A stretch of DNA of 31,770 nucleotides, taken from positions 1 through 31,770 of IMG/VR virus record IMGVR_UViG_3300042934_001368; one strand, written 5' to 3'. The position numbers and the translations under genes were made by a program. This stretch comes from a virus. Positions 1-8,126 of the stretch are shown in pieces. The notes below the pieces were generated by a model. It was not told the origin of the DNA, did no database searches, and worked only from the letters and a program-made list of their open reading frames with translations. Numbering within the stretch: the first letter of the stretch is position 1; every line of letters begins with the position of its first letter.

Positions 1-447
1 TTAACCCTCCTTGATGGTAGCTTTGTCTTCAACTTGCTTCTTAATATTCTTCACAAGCGGCAATAAAAAAGGCGGCATTGAAACGCCAATGTCCACCATG
101 TTTTCTAGGATTGATATAATTTCCGAAGCTATAAGCCATATTGCTACTATGCAGCTAATCAAGAATTTAAAAGGTATATGTATCCCGGAAGCATTACTAG
201 CGTATGAGATTAACCAATCTATCATAGCCCCTATAACTACTAGGAGCCACATGCAGACTTTCTTTAAGATGCCTCGGAAGCTTTTGTAACTGTCAATCTT
301 TTGTCCTCTGTATGGGCTTGCAGCTAATCCGGTTGCATAATCAATAACATTAAGTATAACTAGAGAATAAACCGGTATTGCTAAAATTCCTAATAATCCG
401 GTAAGTGTGGAGAAAAATGCAGTAAATAATGATTTGACCTTATTCAT
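1..447 (-). CDS. Phage holin (holin_4 / TcdE-like family)
   Basis: A 148-residue membrane protein that should form the pore or lesion in the host membrane that releases endolysin at the end of infection. Hydrophobic segments lie at about residues 10-32, 65-83 and 92-112. The motif Y-x-T-G-L-x-A (about 38-43) and the charged C-terminal tail (KNIKKQVEDK) fit the toxin-secretion/phage-lysis holin family. It is the last gene of the leftward late operon inside the window and follows the tail-fibre cluster, the usual place for a lysis module. Its stop codon is the first base triplet of the window, so the gene is complete but an endolysin gene would be outside. Family assignment is by recall of the sequence pattern. 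Confidence 0.85.
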   Translation of the reverse strand: MNKVKSLFTAFFSTLTGLLGILAIPVYSLVILNVIDYATGLAASPYRGQKIDSYKSFRGILKKVCMWLLVVIGAMIDWLISYASNASGIHIPFKFLISCIVAIWLIASEIISILENMVDIGVSMPPFLLPLVKNIKKQVEDKATIKEG

Positions 448-492
448 ATTATTTTATCCCTTCTAATTTAAAATAGCACCCTTTCAGATGCT

Positions 493-639
493 TTAATCAT
501 TAATTAATTCCACTAACTCTGTGTACTGCTCTTGTGTGATACGGTTATTCATCAAAAATATATCGCACATGGATAGCAATTCTTCATCCGTTTTCTTACC
601 TAATGTAATAACCTTTTTCATGTTTTCGTATGTATTCAT
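493..639 (-). CDS. Small XkdX-like phage protein
   Basis: A 48-residue ORF beginning MNTYENMKKVITLGKKT and ending with RITQEQYTELVELIND. The ATG is preceded by AGAAAGGAG at good spacing, which supports real translation. The N-terminal MNTYEN-x-K pattern and the ITxEQY stretch resemble the short XkdX-type proteins that sit after tail-fibre genes in PBSX-like prophages, but the middle section is different, so the family call is tentative. The role of these proteins is unknown. It lies between a small tail-end gene and the holin, in the same leftward operon. Confidence 0.6.
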   Translation of the reverse strand: MNTYENMKKVITLGKKTDEELLSMCDIFLMNNRITQEQYTELVELIND

Positions 640-655
640 CTTGTGTTCTCCTTTC

Positions 656-910
656 TTATACTAACCCAAGTTCTAACATGGATAGTCTGAAATCTGTTTC
701 AACAGCAATTTCCGCAATTGTTAGTTCTAAGGATTTAGGGTTATCTTCATAAATAACCTGGTTAGGCGTGACACTGACATCAACCGCATATGGGTATTTA
801 CCATCCGGTATGTTAACTTCTAAATAAGGTATACCAACTGGCACTTCATAATTACCAGTGATATTTGACCATATCTTTCCTGTAGTGTCATAAATAATTA
901 GTGTCTTCAT
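656..910 (-). CDS. Small phage protein of the tail-fibre cluster
   Basis: An 84-residue protein starting MKTLIIYDTTGKIW, with a predicted beta-rich N-terminal part (repeated short hydrophobic strands and turn residues G, P, N) and a helical C-terminal part (ELTIAEIAVETDFRLSMLELGL). It lies directly after the tail-fibre gene and has AGGAAGTTAAAA before its ATG. Proteins of this size and shape often follow fibre genes in Firmicutes phages and may be fibre accessory or assembly factors, but this is inferred only from position. I do not recognise a defined family. Confidence 0.6.
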   Translation of the reverse strand: MKTLIIYDTTGKIWSNITGNYEVPVGIPYLEVNIPDGKYPYAVDVSVTPNQVIYEDNPKSLELTIAEIAVETDFRLSMLELGLV

Positions 911-931
911 TTTTAACTTCCTTTCTTATGC

Positions 932-2251
932 CTATTCATAGGCATACCATGTATAAGTAATGCCTCCCTGTAATACTGGTAATACAAAACCTGTTTCGGT
1001 CACTATGAATGGGTTTACAGTAGAATGCAATTTATAAGCTGCCCCGGGTCCACTAGCGGGAGCTCGGTACGAATTAAAAACTTTTGAACTTACGGCTGGG
1101 CCATGTTGGTTATATGAAACTCCATATTCTTCGGTACCATACATAGCAAATGCCACTATATTTTTTGGTAGAAACGACAATCCGCTAACTGCTGCTTGAT
1201 AAGCATTTATTACTGTACCATCCTGTAGAGTGGCATTTGATGGTGTCGAGTTAGCTAATACAGTACCCGTTGCATATTTTGTTGCCACCAGCGTACCAGT
1301 AACTTTATTACCGTTAACATAACCCGTTTTGCCACTTGATATATCTGCTGCGACTGCATTTGCATCTGCCGTGTCCACTACACTCGCCTTGCCAGGCACA
1401 CCAAATATTGTTTTACCCTTAAGTACATTTGATGTTAATAGGTTAGCATCCCCCTTAATTGTTTGCGCACCACTTAAGTACTGTCCAGCTGCTATTGTCT
1501 GATCTGTTGTGCCAGGTGTATAAGTGGCTGCAGCCTTACTTACTATCGTACCAGTTACTTTACTTCCATTCACATAAGCAGTAACGCCACTTAGTATTTG
1601 TGAGGCTGTTGCAGTGGCATCGGAAGTGAATGCTCCTAAAATACCACCCACAGTTGTTCCAGCTTTAATCACTGATGCAATTAATCCAGTAATTGCAGCC
1701 TTAACCTTACCTAACCCGTTATGGTATCCGGCCGGTATCGTATATTCGGCCCCTTCGTTCGTTAAAGTCTGTGTACCAATGCTTCCGTTGTTTGGCATGA
1801 TTCCTGGTATATTGGAATCCGTTTCGTTACTGAAAAAATCCCCGGCTAGCACATGTTCAGCAACTGCATTTCCCTCCGCGCTAGCGTCCAGAAAAAAATA
1901 TGATTGATCCTGGCTCAATATAAATGTGTACGGTTTCCCGGCAATTATTTTGGGTGCTTCGGTTGTATTTGGTTTATACACCGGCAAAGTGGCCAGATTA
2001 TTAATTTTAAGGGTTATATTACTGCTAGAGCTATTCTTACTTGCTATTATGGTAATTTTCATTCCTGGCCGGTAGGATCTTATTGTGTCGATTGTAAGGG
2101 TAAGCGCTGCTGCTGTCCCTCCGGCTGTCTTAGCGTCAAAGTCACTGATCGCTTTATCAATCGTATTAAAATTATTGTTAATTGCTTCAATGGAGACGTA
2201 TTCATTTCCATTCTGTTTTTCTAAGTTTAAGTTATTCGTGTAATTTGCCAT
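932..2251 (-). CDS. Tail fibre / receptor-binding protein with short internal repeats
   Basis: A 439-residue fibre protein. An ORF extends 16 codons further upstream, but the start chosen is MANYTNNLNLEKQ because its ATG overlaps the stop of the preceding gene as TAATG and has GAGGG before it. Residues 1-45 (NLNLEKQ...EAINNNFNTIDKAI) look like the fibre attachment segment common in Clostridia phages. The middle has degenerate repeats of the type ILSGVTAYVNGSKVTGTI, ISSGKTGYVNGNKVTGTL and VLKGKTIFGVPG, typical of beta-rich fibre shafts. The C-terminal ~100 residues (from SFLPKNIVAFAMYG) are non-repetitive and rich in Y, G and P, and are probably the tip that binds the host surface. The start also follows baseplate genes, as expected for a fibre. 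Confidence 0.85.
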   Translation of the reverse strand: MANYTNNLNLEKQNGNEYVSIEAINNNFNTIDKAISDFDAKTAGGTAAALTLTIDTIRSYRPGMKITIIASKNSSSSNITLKINNLATLPVYKPNTTEAPKIIAGKPYTFILSQDQSYFFLDASAEGNAVAEHVLAGDFFSNETDSNIPGIMPNNGSIGTQTLTNEGAEYTIPAGYHNGLGKVKAAITGLIASVIKAGTTVGGILGAFTSDATATASQILSGVTAYVNGSKVTGTIVSKAAATYTPGTTDQTIAAGQYLSGAQTIKGDANLLTSNVLKGKTIFGVPGKASVVDTADANAVAADISSGKTGYVNGNKVTGTLVATKYATGTVLANSTPSNATLQDGTVINAYQAAVSGLSFLPKNIVAFAMYGTEEYGVSYNQHGPAVSSKVFNSYRAPASGPGAAYKLHSTVNPFIVTETGFVLPVLQGGITYTWYAYE

Positions 2252-2778
2252 TATTTCGCCCTCAATCCTTCCCAGGTGTATGCATTTGCTTCGTTCCATG
2301 TCATACCCCTTATATCATTCCAGGTATTGAATACATATTCAAAGGTAAACGCTAGGTGTGCCGGTTTTATTTCATTAATTGTCAAGGTAAGTCCATCCAT
2401 GTTTAGCGGAATTCCTTTCGTGCCTACAAACTTAATCGTAAAGCTGTTATTAGCAGCATCTTCGATTACTGCAACCTCTCCGTTGCTATATGCTGCCGCG
2501 GTATCGATAATCATATTTTTAGTAGCCGTACCAACGCCCCGGATCTTTGCTTTTATTCTCTCTCTGCGAAATAAATTACTTTTCGAAACATCAACTTCAA
2601 TTCCATAAAGTTTTTCATACCGGCTTAGCACGTTTGTTGCCGTACTAACAAAGCATTGATCTATTGTTTCGCCCATATCTGCGGCCAAACTATTTACATT
2701 GTTTGATAGAATTCCTTGCAATTTAATCATTTTTTCATTTTCGGCAAATTGTGAAGGTAATAATTGAATTAGATCCAC
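2251..2778 (-). CDS. DUF2313 baseplate/tail protein (XkdU/YmfQ-like)
   Basis: A 175-residue protein starting MDLIQLLPSQFAENEKMIKLQ. The opening LLPSxF, the stretch RYEKLYGIEVD and the pattern FRRERIKAKIRG-x-GTAT match the DUF2313 (YmfQ/Mu gp48, PBSX XkdU) family of baseplate wedge proteins. The C-terminus carries a W-rich repeat (TWNDIRGMTWNEANAYTWEGL), a repetitive end often seen in these proteins where the fibre attaches. It lies between baseplate J and the fibre, the conserved order in PBSX- and P2-type tails, and its stop overlaps the fibre start. Confidence 0.85.
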   Translation of the reverse strand: MDLIQLLPSQFAENEKMIKLQGILSNNVNSLAADMGETIDQCFVSTATNVLSRYEKLYGIEVDVSKSNLFRRERIKAKIRGVGTATKNMIIDTAAAYSNGEVAVIEDAANNSFTIKFVGTKGIPLNMDGLTLTINEIKPAHLAFTFEYVFNTWNDIRGMTWNEANAYTWEGLRAK

Positions 2779-2780
2779 TT

Positions 2781-3797
2781 TTAACCCTCCTCAATTGTTA
2801 TAGTTCCGGAAATCGGCATTTCTTCGGCTCCGATAATTACATTTGACGTAGATCCATTAATGAAAAGATCTGTATAATCCGCTACGCCTGGTATTGCTAA
2901 TAAAATACTACCTATCCTTGCGACGCTGATCGAATATGTTTCAAATACAGCATCTTTTAAATAGCTGCTTAATGCGGCGGTAAAGTTTGCTATAATGTCC
3001 GGAAGCAATGCCGATCCGTCAAGCTGTACTAACGCGCTAACATCAACCATTTTTCCTGTTGGGCTTGCAACCGTTACTACCGCACCGATAGGCCGTATTG
3101 TTTCGATATGATTATAAACAAATTCCGGTAGCTCTGGATCTATTGACATGTTTTCATCGACCACAAGGATTTTAACCGTACCGTTACCATTCCACAAAGG
3201 AAACACTTTTGCGTCACCAGTGCCAGGAACTTCAAGCGCCCAATTTTTATAATCGCTTGCATTTCCGCTAGTAGAAACGGATTGAAGTTTAGTAAAGAAA
3301 CGATCCCGTAAATTATCGTCGTTTTCTTCGTCCTCTCCGCTCACGATTATATCTGTAAGTGTTGCGTTTATACCTCCTACATCGTCCAGGGCTTCTAAAG
3401 CGCCACTGTACATATTGCCTATGGTTCCTAATTGCTCGCACGTCACACTATATACATTTTCGCTCAACAACTCGCTTGTTCGGTAAGTAGTTGTTGCTAT
3501 ACTCCATCGTTTTCCGATCTCAATGGCTCCGGTAGTAATTATTTTTCTCGTTGCATACGTCGCACCCTTACGACTTATTCCATAATCTTCAACAACTCGA
3601 TCCAAATAAGTTCCGACGGCTGTATCTCCGCTTACCAGGTCAAAGAAGTTATCAAGCTGCGCATATGCCTCGGCCAACTTATAAATACATGGTGCAAGCG
3701 CCGTCCGGATGATACTGCCTTCCTGTTTGTCTACATCTTCGGTTATGAATGCCATTGCTTCGGCAAGTAAATTTTCATATGTTCTATTCTCAAACAT
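2781..3797 (-). CDS. Baseplate J-like protein (XkdT-like)
   Basis: A 338-residue baseplate wedge protein. The ORF can be extended 6 codons to a TTG, but the ATG of MFENRTYENLLAEAM overlaps the end of the upstream gene by 8 bases and is the better start. Diagnostic features are EGSIIRTALAPCIYKLAEAYAQL near the N-terminus, YLDRVVEDYGISRKGAT at about 70, and the central GEDEENDDNLRDRFFTKLQSVSTSGNASDYKNWAL, the signature region of the Baseplate_J family. In contractile tails this protein forms the outer baseplate ring that passes the trigger to the sheath. Neighbours (XkdS-like before, DUF2313 after) are in the standard order. Confidence 0.92.
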   Translation of the reverse strand: MFENRTYENLLAEAMAFITEDVDKQEGSIIRTALAPCIYKLAEAYAQLDNFFDLVSGDTAVGTYLDRVVEDYGISRKGATYATRKIITTGAIEIGKRWSIATTTYRTSELLSENVYSVTCEQLGTIGNMYSGALEALDDVGGINATLTDIIVSGEDEENDDNLRDRFFTKLQSVSTSGNASDYKNWALEVPGTGDAKVFPLWNGNGTVKILVVDENMSIDPELPEFVYNHIETIRPIGAVVTVASPTGKMVDVSALVQLDGSALLPDIIANFTAALSSYLKDAVFETYSISVARIGSILLAIPGVADYTDLFINGSTSNVIIGAEEMPISGTITIEEG

Positions 3798-4188
3798 TAA
3801 TTCCCACCGCCCCAAATAGAGTATTTAAAGTAAAAGAAATAGATAACCTATCGCCTATAATTTCGACAATAAAATTATCTATACTTTGAATATTTTTATT
3901 AATTAACAAACAATCTTCAACCAAGCGTTTTGCTTCAATATTTAGATACTCCGGTGTAAAAGATTGCTTGATTAGTTCTTCCAATTCCTGTCCATAATCC
4001 CAGGAAAATATATTATGTCTGTAACGTGGCGTAAGTAGTACATTCCAGGCCCAAACTTTTATCGCCTCTGCACCTTCGACAATCCTTCCAGTAAATTGAC
4101 CGATTTTAAGGTCAATTTCATATTCTCTCGGAATGGTTACTTTTTCTTCTTTCGCTGTTACAACGTCCGTTTCAAAAGGAAAACTCAT
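3790..4188 (-). CDS. DUF2634 baseplate protein (XkdS-like)
   Basis: A 132-residue protein starting MSFPFETDVVTAKEE. The strings YRHNIFSWDYGQELEELI and ALLTPR-like LLTPRYRHNI are typical of DUF2634/gp25-like baseplate proteins (XkdS in PBSX), related to the T4 gp25 lysozyme-like wedge core. It probably bridges hub and wedge. Its ATG overlaps the stop of the upstream DUF2577 gene by one base, and its own TGA overlaps the baseplate J start, so the three are translationally coupled. Confidence 0.88.
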   Translation of the reverse strand: MSFPFETDVVTAKEEKVTIPREYEIDLKIGQFTGRIVEGAEAIKVWAWNVLLTPRYRHNIFSWDYGQELEELIKQSFTPEYLNIEAKRLVEDCLLINKNIQSIDNFIVEIIGDRLSISFTLNTLFGAVGINV

Positions 4189-4460
4189 TATACCACCCTT
4201 TCTAGTATTGCGAATGTTGTTTCATCCAGTCGCACCACGACAACAATATCGCCCGGTTTAAGTGGTTCTATATATTCCGTAGGCGACTTATACCATCCAG
4301 TTAATAAAATATCCGAAATAAGAAGATCGTCACGATCTAAGATCAATCCATTCACGCGACATGTATCTGTGCCTGTCATTTCGGCTTTAAAAATATTTCC
4401 TATCGACTTATTGCCGGAATTTTTAATCAAATTAGCTAATTTCTCGTATCCGTTTTGCAC
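4188..4460 (-). CDS. DUF2577 baseplate protein (XkdR-like)
   Basis: A 90-residue protein matching the DUF2577 pattern (PBSX XkdR). It has an early helical segment (YEKLANLIKNSG) followed by a small OB- or SH3-like beta domain ending LKPGDIVVVVRLDETTFAILERVV. The PGDxVxV string is characteristic of spike-like OB folds, so a role in the baseplate hub or puncturing tip is plausible. It lies between the XkdQ-like hub gene and XkdS-like gene, three bases after the former. Confidence 0.82.
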   Translation of the reverse strand: MQNGYEKLANLIKNSGNKSIGNIFKAEMTGTDTCRVNGLILDRDDLLISDILLTGWYKSPTEYIEPLKPGDIVVVVRLDETTFAILERVV

Positions 4461-4462
4461 TC

Positions 4463-5434
4463 TTATTCCTCCTGGATATCCATAATATTTTTAAAAGCTA
4501 GATCCAGGCTCATGGTATAATTTCCATTTTCCCATGTGTGGCTGTCGCTCTCAATCCAAAAGATACCCGTTAAACCGGTTGCAGCATCTTTTATTCTGAC
4601 GCCGTAACCACTGATACAATAAATATTACCTAGCGCTTCAATACTGGCCGATTTATCTAATCCGATTAATATTTTCTTGGCTGCTTCTGTCGCGTTTACG
4701 CCTTCTTCTTTTGTGTAAACGTCCTGGAATATTCCATATGAATTAATCCAGTCTTGGTTTTTTACCTCTCCGATCTGTATACCGGAATCGTTATAAATCC
4801 TAACCCGGTTTACCATTGAAGAAAGACTTTCTTTGTAACTGGATTGCAGAATATTGATACCATCATCCAAAACAAAATCGTCAACAATTTGGCCCTTCTC
4901 GATAATATATAATCGATCGTTGTACATAAGCGGCATATAATTCTTTCCGTCAACATAATGAGCCTTTGTATAAGCTCGCATAATGATATTGTAATATGCC
5001 ACGCCATCGACCAAGAGGCTTTTTATATTGACTTTTGTTTCAGCGATCGATCCGGTTTTGATCTGCAATTCATTACAGATCTTGACTGTGATTTCTTCCG
5101 GCGTAATGTTTTTAAAATTATAGGTGCCGTTACTTCTTAATAGATGGTTTAAATCATCCATTCCGTTGTAAGTAACCGTTCCTGCCTCGCTGCTTCGCTC
5201 CCGATCATAAATCATGACGTTAATTAATAATCTATCGTCGTCACTATATAGTTTAATACGGTCGCCAAGCTTAATATTTAGATCCGGAATATTCTTATCG
5301 TTTGGAGAATTAAGCACTGATATATCGAGTGTCCTAGAAGCCTGGGCCGCTGATCCGGCCCAGGATACACTTGAAACATAATCCGTAATTGTATGAATGC
5401 TATTGTCTGTTCCTTTAATCCACTTAATTTTCAT
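4463..5434 (-). CDS. XkdQ-like baseplate hub protein (late control D type)
   Basis: A 323-residue protein beginning MKIKWIKGTDNSIHTITDYV. The string SVSWAGSAAQASRTLDISVLNSP and the segment LGDRIKLYSDDDRLLINVMIYDRERS fit the XkdQ/gpD family, whose members form the central hub connecting tail tube to baseplate. The later NRVRIYNDSGIQIGEV and GIFWIESDSHTWENGNYTMSLDLAF correspond to the C-terminal beta domain of the same family. It overlaps the preceding LysM gene by 4 bases (ATGA) and is followed closely by the DUF2577 gene. Confidence 0.88.
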   Translation of the reverse strand: MKIKWIKGTDNSIHTITDYVSSVSWAGSAAQASRTLDISVLNSPNDKNIPDLNIKLGDRIKLYSDDDRLLINVMIYDRERSSEAGTVTYNGMDDLNHLLRSNGTYNFKNITPEEITVKICNELQIKTGSIAETKVNIKSLLVDGVAYYNIIMRAYTKAHYVDGKNYMPLMYNDRLYIIEKGQIVDDFVLDDGINILQSSYKESLSSMVNRVRIYNDSGIQIGEVKNQDWINSYGIFQDVYTKEEGVNATEAAKKILIGLDKSASIEALGNIYCISGYGVRIKDAATGLTGIFWIESDSHTWENGNYTMSLDLAFKNIMDIQEE

Positions 5435-6060
5435 ACTTTTATCACCAACTTTTGTCCAATATGAATGATATTCGGATTTTTAATATTGTTTTGATTGGCT
5501 ATCGCATACATATTGTTTGCGCTTCCAGTGATCCTTTTTGAGATATCAAATAAGGTATCATTTTGCTTAACTGTATAATTTGTAGTTTTAATGGATTTCG
5601 AGTTTCTCGAAAGATTTGAAACCTCTATTTTCGTACTTTCCTTATTCATTTTTGGCGCCACTTCTCTAACACCTGGACGCCGGTATTCCTTTAGTTCCAG
5701 GGTGTAATAAACGTCGCCGGTGGCGTCCTGCTCTGAATGTGTAAAGCTCTCGATCGTGGCATCCATATTAATATTCGTTTCCGTAATAATTATATGGATC
5801 GGATCACTCAACCAGGATTCTATAAGTTCCACGCATTTATACGGTTTCGGAAATCCTTTGTATTGAACAACGCCGTATTCCTGGCTAGGAAAAAAAGAAG
5901 AAAGCGGAAGGGTTTTTAATCCTCGCTTTCCTATGATGTTAACTTCACCAAGCGAAACAACGTTAATACTATTGTTTTGTTGCGATACATTCACTTCAAA
6001 GCCGGAAGGCAAAACCGGCAATCTTAGTCTTTCAACGCCTTGTGATAACCATATTTGCAT
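5431..6060 (-). CDS. LysM-domain tail protein (XkdP-like)
   Basis: A 209-residue protein. The N-terminal ~125 residues (LPVLPSGFEVNVSQQNN...GEVNIIGKRGLKTLPLSSFFP) match the XkdP/gp53-like hub domain. The C-terminal ~48 residues (from about 162) form a LysM module with YTVKQNDTLFDISKRITG and GQKLVIKV. LysM binds peptidoglycan N-acetylglucosamine, so the protein should help the tail tip engage or cross the cell wall. It lies between the tape measure gene and the XkdQ-like gene, as in PBSX, and its start codon touches the tape-measure stop. Confidence 0.9.
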   Translation of the reverse strand: MQIWLSQGVERLRLPVLPSGFEVNVSQQNNSINVVSLGEVNIIGKRGLKTLPLSSFFPSQEYGVVQYKGFPKPYKCVELIESWLSDPIHIIITETNINMDATIESFTHSEQDATGDVYYTLELKEYRRPGVREVAPKMNKESTKIEVSNLSRNSKSIKTTNYTVKQNDTLFDISKRITGSANNMYAIANQNNIKNPNIIHIGQKLVIKV

Positions 6061-8126
6061 TATGCCGGTTGTACCTCCCCTGTGTTATTCATAATTTTTT
6101 CTAACTTATCAGCAAGTTTATTAACGATAGTATCAATATCCTTTTCGCTTCTAACTTCGATCCTATCAGCTAATTTTTCAATGACAACCTTAACGCTTTT
6201 CTTTCCCTCTGCTCTCGCCATTGAAATGCTCTTATCGTGCGGATATACTCTTGATCCTTTTGGAAGGTCGACGATCTCGGCGCCTTTATCATGGATCATT
6301 GCCGGGCCGCCTCCCCAATTTGGTGTGCCTTTTGCCAACATTGGAATTTGTGGAATATTAACTTTGAAATCTTTACCCCCAATGAGTGGCACCCAATCCG
6401 GAATTTTAAAGCCCATTTTATTAATTGCACCAACAACACCATTGATTAACCCGATTATTGCGTTGATAGGAGTTTTCGCTAGGGCTACAAGGCTTTCAAA
6501 TATACCGCCGAAGATCTTTTTTATTCCTTCGAAAGCCTTACTCCAATTGCCAGTAAATACGCCGCTTATAAAGGTTGTTATTCCATCAAATACCGTAAGT
6601 AGTCCAGATATAAACCCGGTTATTCCTTTTACAAATCCGGAAACAAAGCCAACGATCGCGGCAAACTGCACCTTAAACCCGGCAACAAATACCTTCGAAA
6701 GAAATGCAATGACCGGCTTTAGGAATTTAACAATGTTATTAATTGCCGGCCTTAGATTTTCAATCGCTCGGTTAATCACTTCTTTTGCTTTCTGAAATAG
6801 TTTCCCGAACATTCCTACGTCGGCACCAGATCGCTTGAATACATTTTTAATAGCAGTTCCAAAAGCAACAAAAAAGGCTTTTACCTTATTCCAGTTCTTA
6901 ATTATCAAGAAAGCTGCTATAGCGATTGCAGCAATTACCATAATAACGATACCGGCCGGACTTGTGATAAGTGCCATAACGCTTCCTGCTTTTTTAATAG
7001 CGCCGGCCACTTTTCCGAAGGTCGATACCGCCGATCCAACTCCCGTGACTAGCTTTCCGAAAATAAAAATAGCCGGCCCGATTGCTGCCGCCATTCCTGC
7101 AATTTTTAAAATCATTTCGAGTTGTTCATCACTTAAATTGCTAAACTTCTTTATCATGGAATTAGTCCATTGTAGCAATTTAGTTCCGACGGGTAGTAAT
7201 TTCGTTCCGATATTTGCGGCCGCTTCCTTTAATCCCTCTGTTAATATTCTTTGCTGATTGGCAGCGCCATCACTTGTTCTTGCAAAATCTCCCTGTGAGT
7301 TTTTTGCCTTCTCCATGACATAGTTATATCTTAACTGCACCTTTTCAGCCTGTGTTAAATCTTTATAACTTCCTTGTGCTGCTTTAGCCTGGTTTTCTAT
7401 CGCCTTGTTGTATGAAAGCTGTGCTTTTTCCGCTTGAATACTATTGCTACCGTATTTTTTTATTTTGGCATCAAGAACGCTTTGTGCAATGCTTACTTTT
7501 GCACTCATTTCGTTCATTTTTTCCTGGGATACCGTGCTTTTTAGTATACCTGTTTCAAGTGCATAGGCTTGTAGTGTGGTGTCATTCATTATAACGCCTA
7601 ATGACTTTAAACTCTCGCCCTCTCCTGTGTAAATGCCTTTTAAAGCGGTGTTTGCAATGTCAATCGATATATTTTTAAACGAAGCAAGATCACCGGCTAG
7701 CCCTACCATTTTTTGCGACATTTTAGAGGCTTGATCGGTAGATAACCCCATACCGGTAGCCATATCGCCGTAAGTTGCGGCCATATCAAGAGCAGTACCC
7801 TTTGCAATACCGTAGCTTTCAAGTGTAGTATCGGACCAACTTTTCACACTATCGGCATTATTACCAAATGCAACATCAACCTTATTCAAACTCTCCGACA
7901 TATCACTAGCCGCATTAAAACAAGCTACGCCGGCGGCAGCAATTGGCAAAGTAATCGCTGTTGATAAACCAGATCCAACAGCTGCAATATTTTTCCCGGC
8001 CTTTTGAATCTCTTTTCCCATTCGCTGCGCTTGTTTTGCGCTTCTTTCCATTGCCTTAACGGCATTACTCATAGGACTTGTAAATTTATCCACAAATCGA
8101 AGCGTAGCGTCAATGATATTTGACAT
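6060..8126 (-). CDS. Tail tape measure protein
   Basis: A 688-residue protein that sets tail length and passes through the tail tube. The N-terminus is coiled and rich in A, K and Q (NAVKAMERSAKQAQRMGKEIQKAG), followed by a PF10145-like minor tail region (VDVAFGNNADSVKSWSDTTLESYGI). Hydrophobic segments occur at about 330-360, 380-415 and 470-545. The C-terminus ends in the common AKGTPNWGGGPAMIHDKGAEIV-DLPKGSRVYP type region of clostridial tape measures. The length implies a moderately short tail, roughly 100 nm using the usual 1.5 A per residue. The gene starts inside the stop of the tail-chaperone frameshift extension (TAATG), the classic order chaperone G/GT then tape measure. Confidence 0.9.
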   Translation of the reverse strand: MSNIIDATLRFVDKFTSPMSNAVKAMERSAKQAQRMGKEIQKAGKNIAAVGSGLSTAITLPIAAAGVACFNAASDMSESLNKVDVAFGNNADSVKSWSDTTLESYGIAKGTALDMAATYGDMATGMGLSTDQASKMSQKMVGLAGDLASFKNISIDIANTALKGIYTGEGESLKSLGVIMNDTTLQAYALETGILKSTVSQEKMNEMSAKVSIAQSVLDAKIKKYGSNSIQAEKAQLSYNKAIENQAKAAQGSYKDLTQAEKVQLRYNYVMEKAKNSQGDFARTSDGAANQQRILTEGLKEAAANIGTKLLPVGTKLLQWTNSMIKKFSNLSDEQLEMILKIAGMAAAIGPAIFIFGKLVTGVGSAVSTFGKVAGAIKKAGSVMALITSPAGIVIMVIAAIAIAAFLIIKNWNKVKAFFVAFGTAIKNVFKRSGADVGMFGKLFQKAKEVINRAIENLRPAINNIVKFLKPVIAFLSKVFVAGFKVQFAAIVGFVSGFVKGITGFISGLLTVFDGITTFISGVFTGNWSKAFEGIKKIFGGIFESLVALAKTPINAIIGLINGVVGAINKMGFKIPDWVPLIGGKDFKVNIPQIPMLAKGTPNWGGGPAMIHDKGAEIVDLPKGSRVYPHDKSISMARAEGKKSVKVVIEKLADRIEVRSEKDIDTIVNKLADKLEKIMNNTGEVQPA

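Noticed and set aside
1614-2224. Plus-strand open frames opposite the fibre gene
   Set aside because: They are shadows of the leftward fibre gene with no ribosome site and unlikely protein composition.
932-2251. Possible diversity-generating retroelement target in the fibre gene
   Set aside because: No reverse transcriptase, no template repeat and no adenine-rich variable region was seen in the window.
6055-6795. A long open frame of 246 codons on the plus strand opposite the tape measure gene
   Set aside because: It is fully antisense to a clear tape measure gene, has no ribosome site and is rich in Ile, Pro and Leu, as expected from the reverse of a K/A/G-rich protein.
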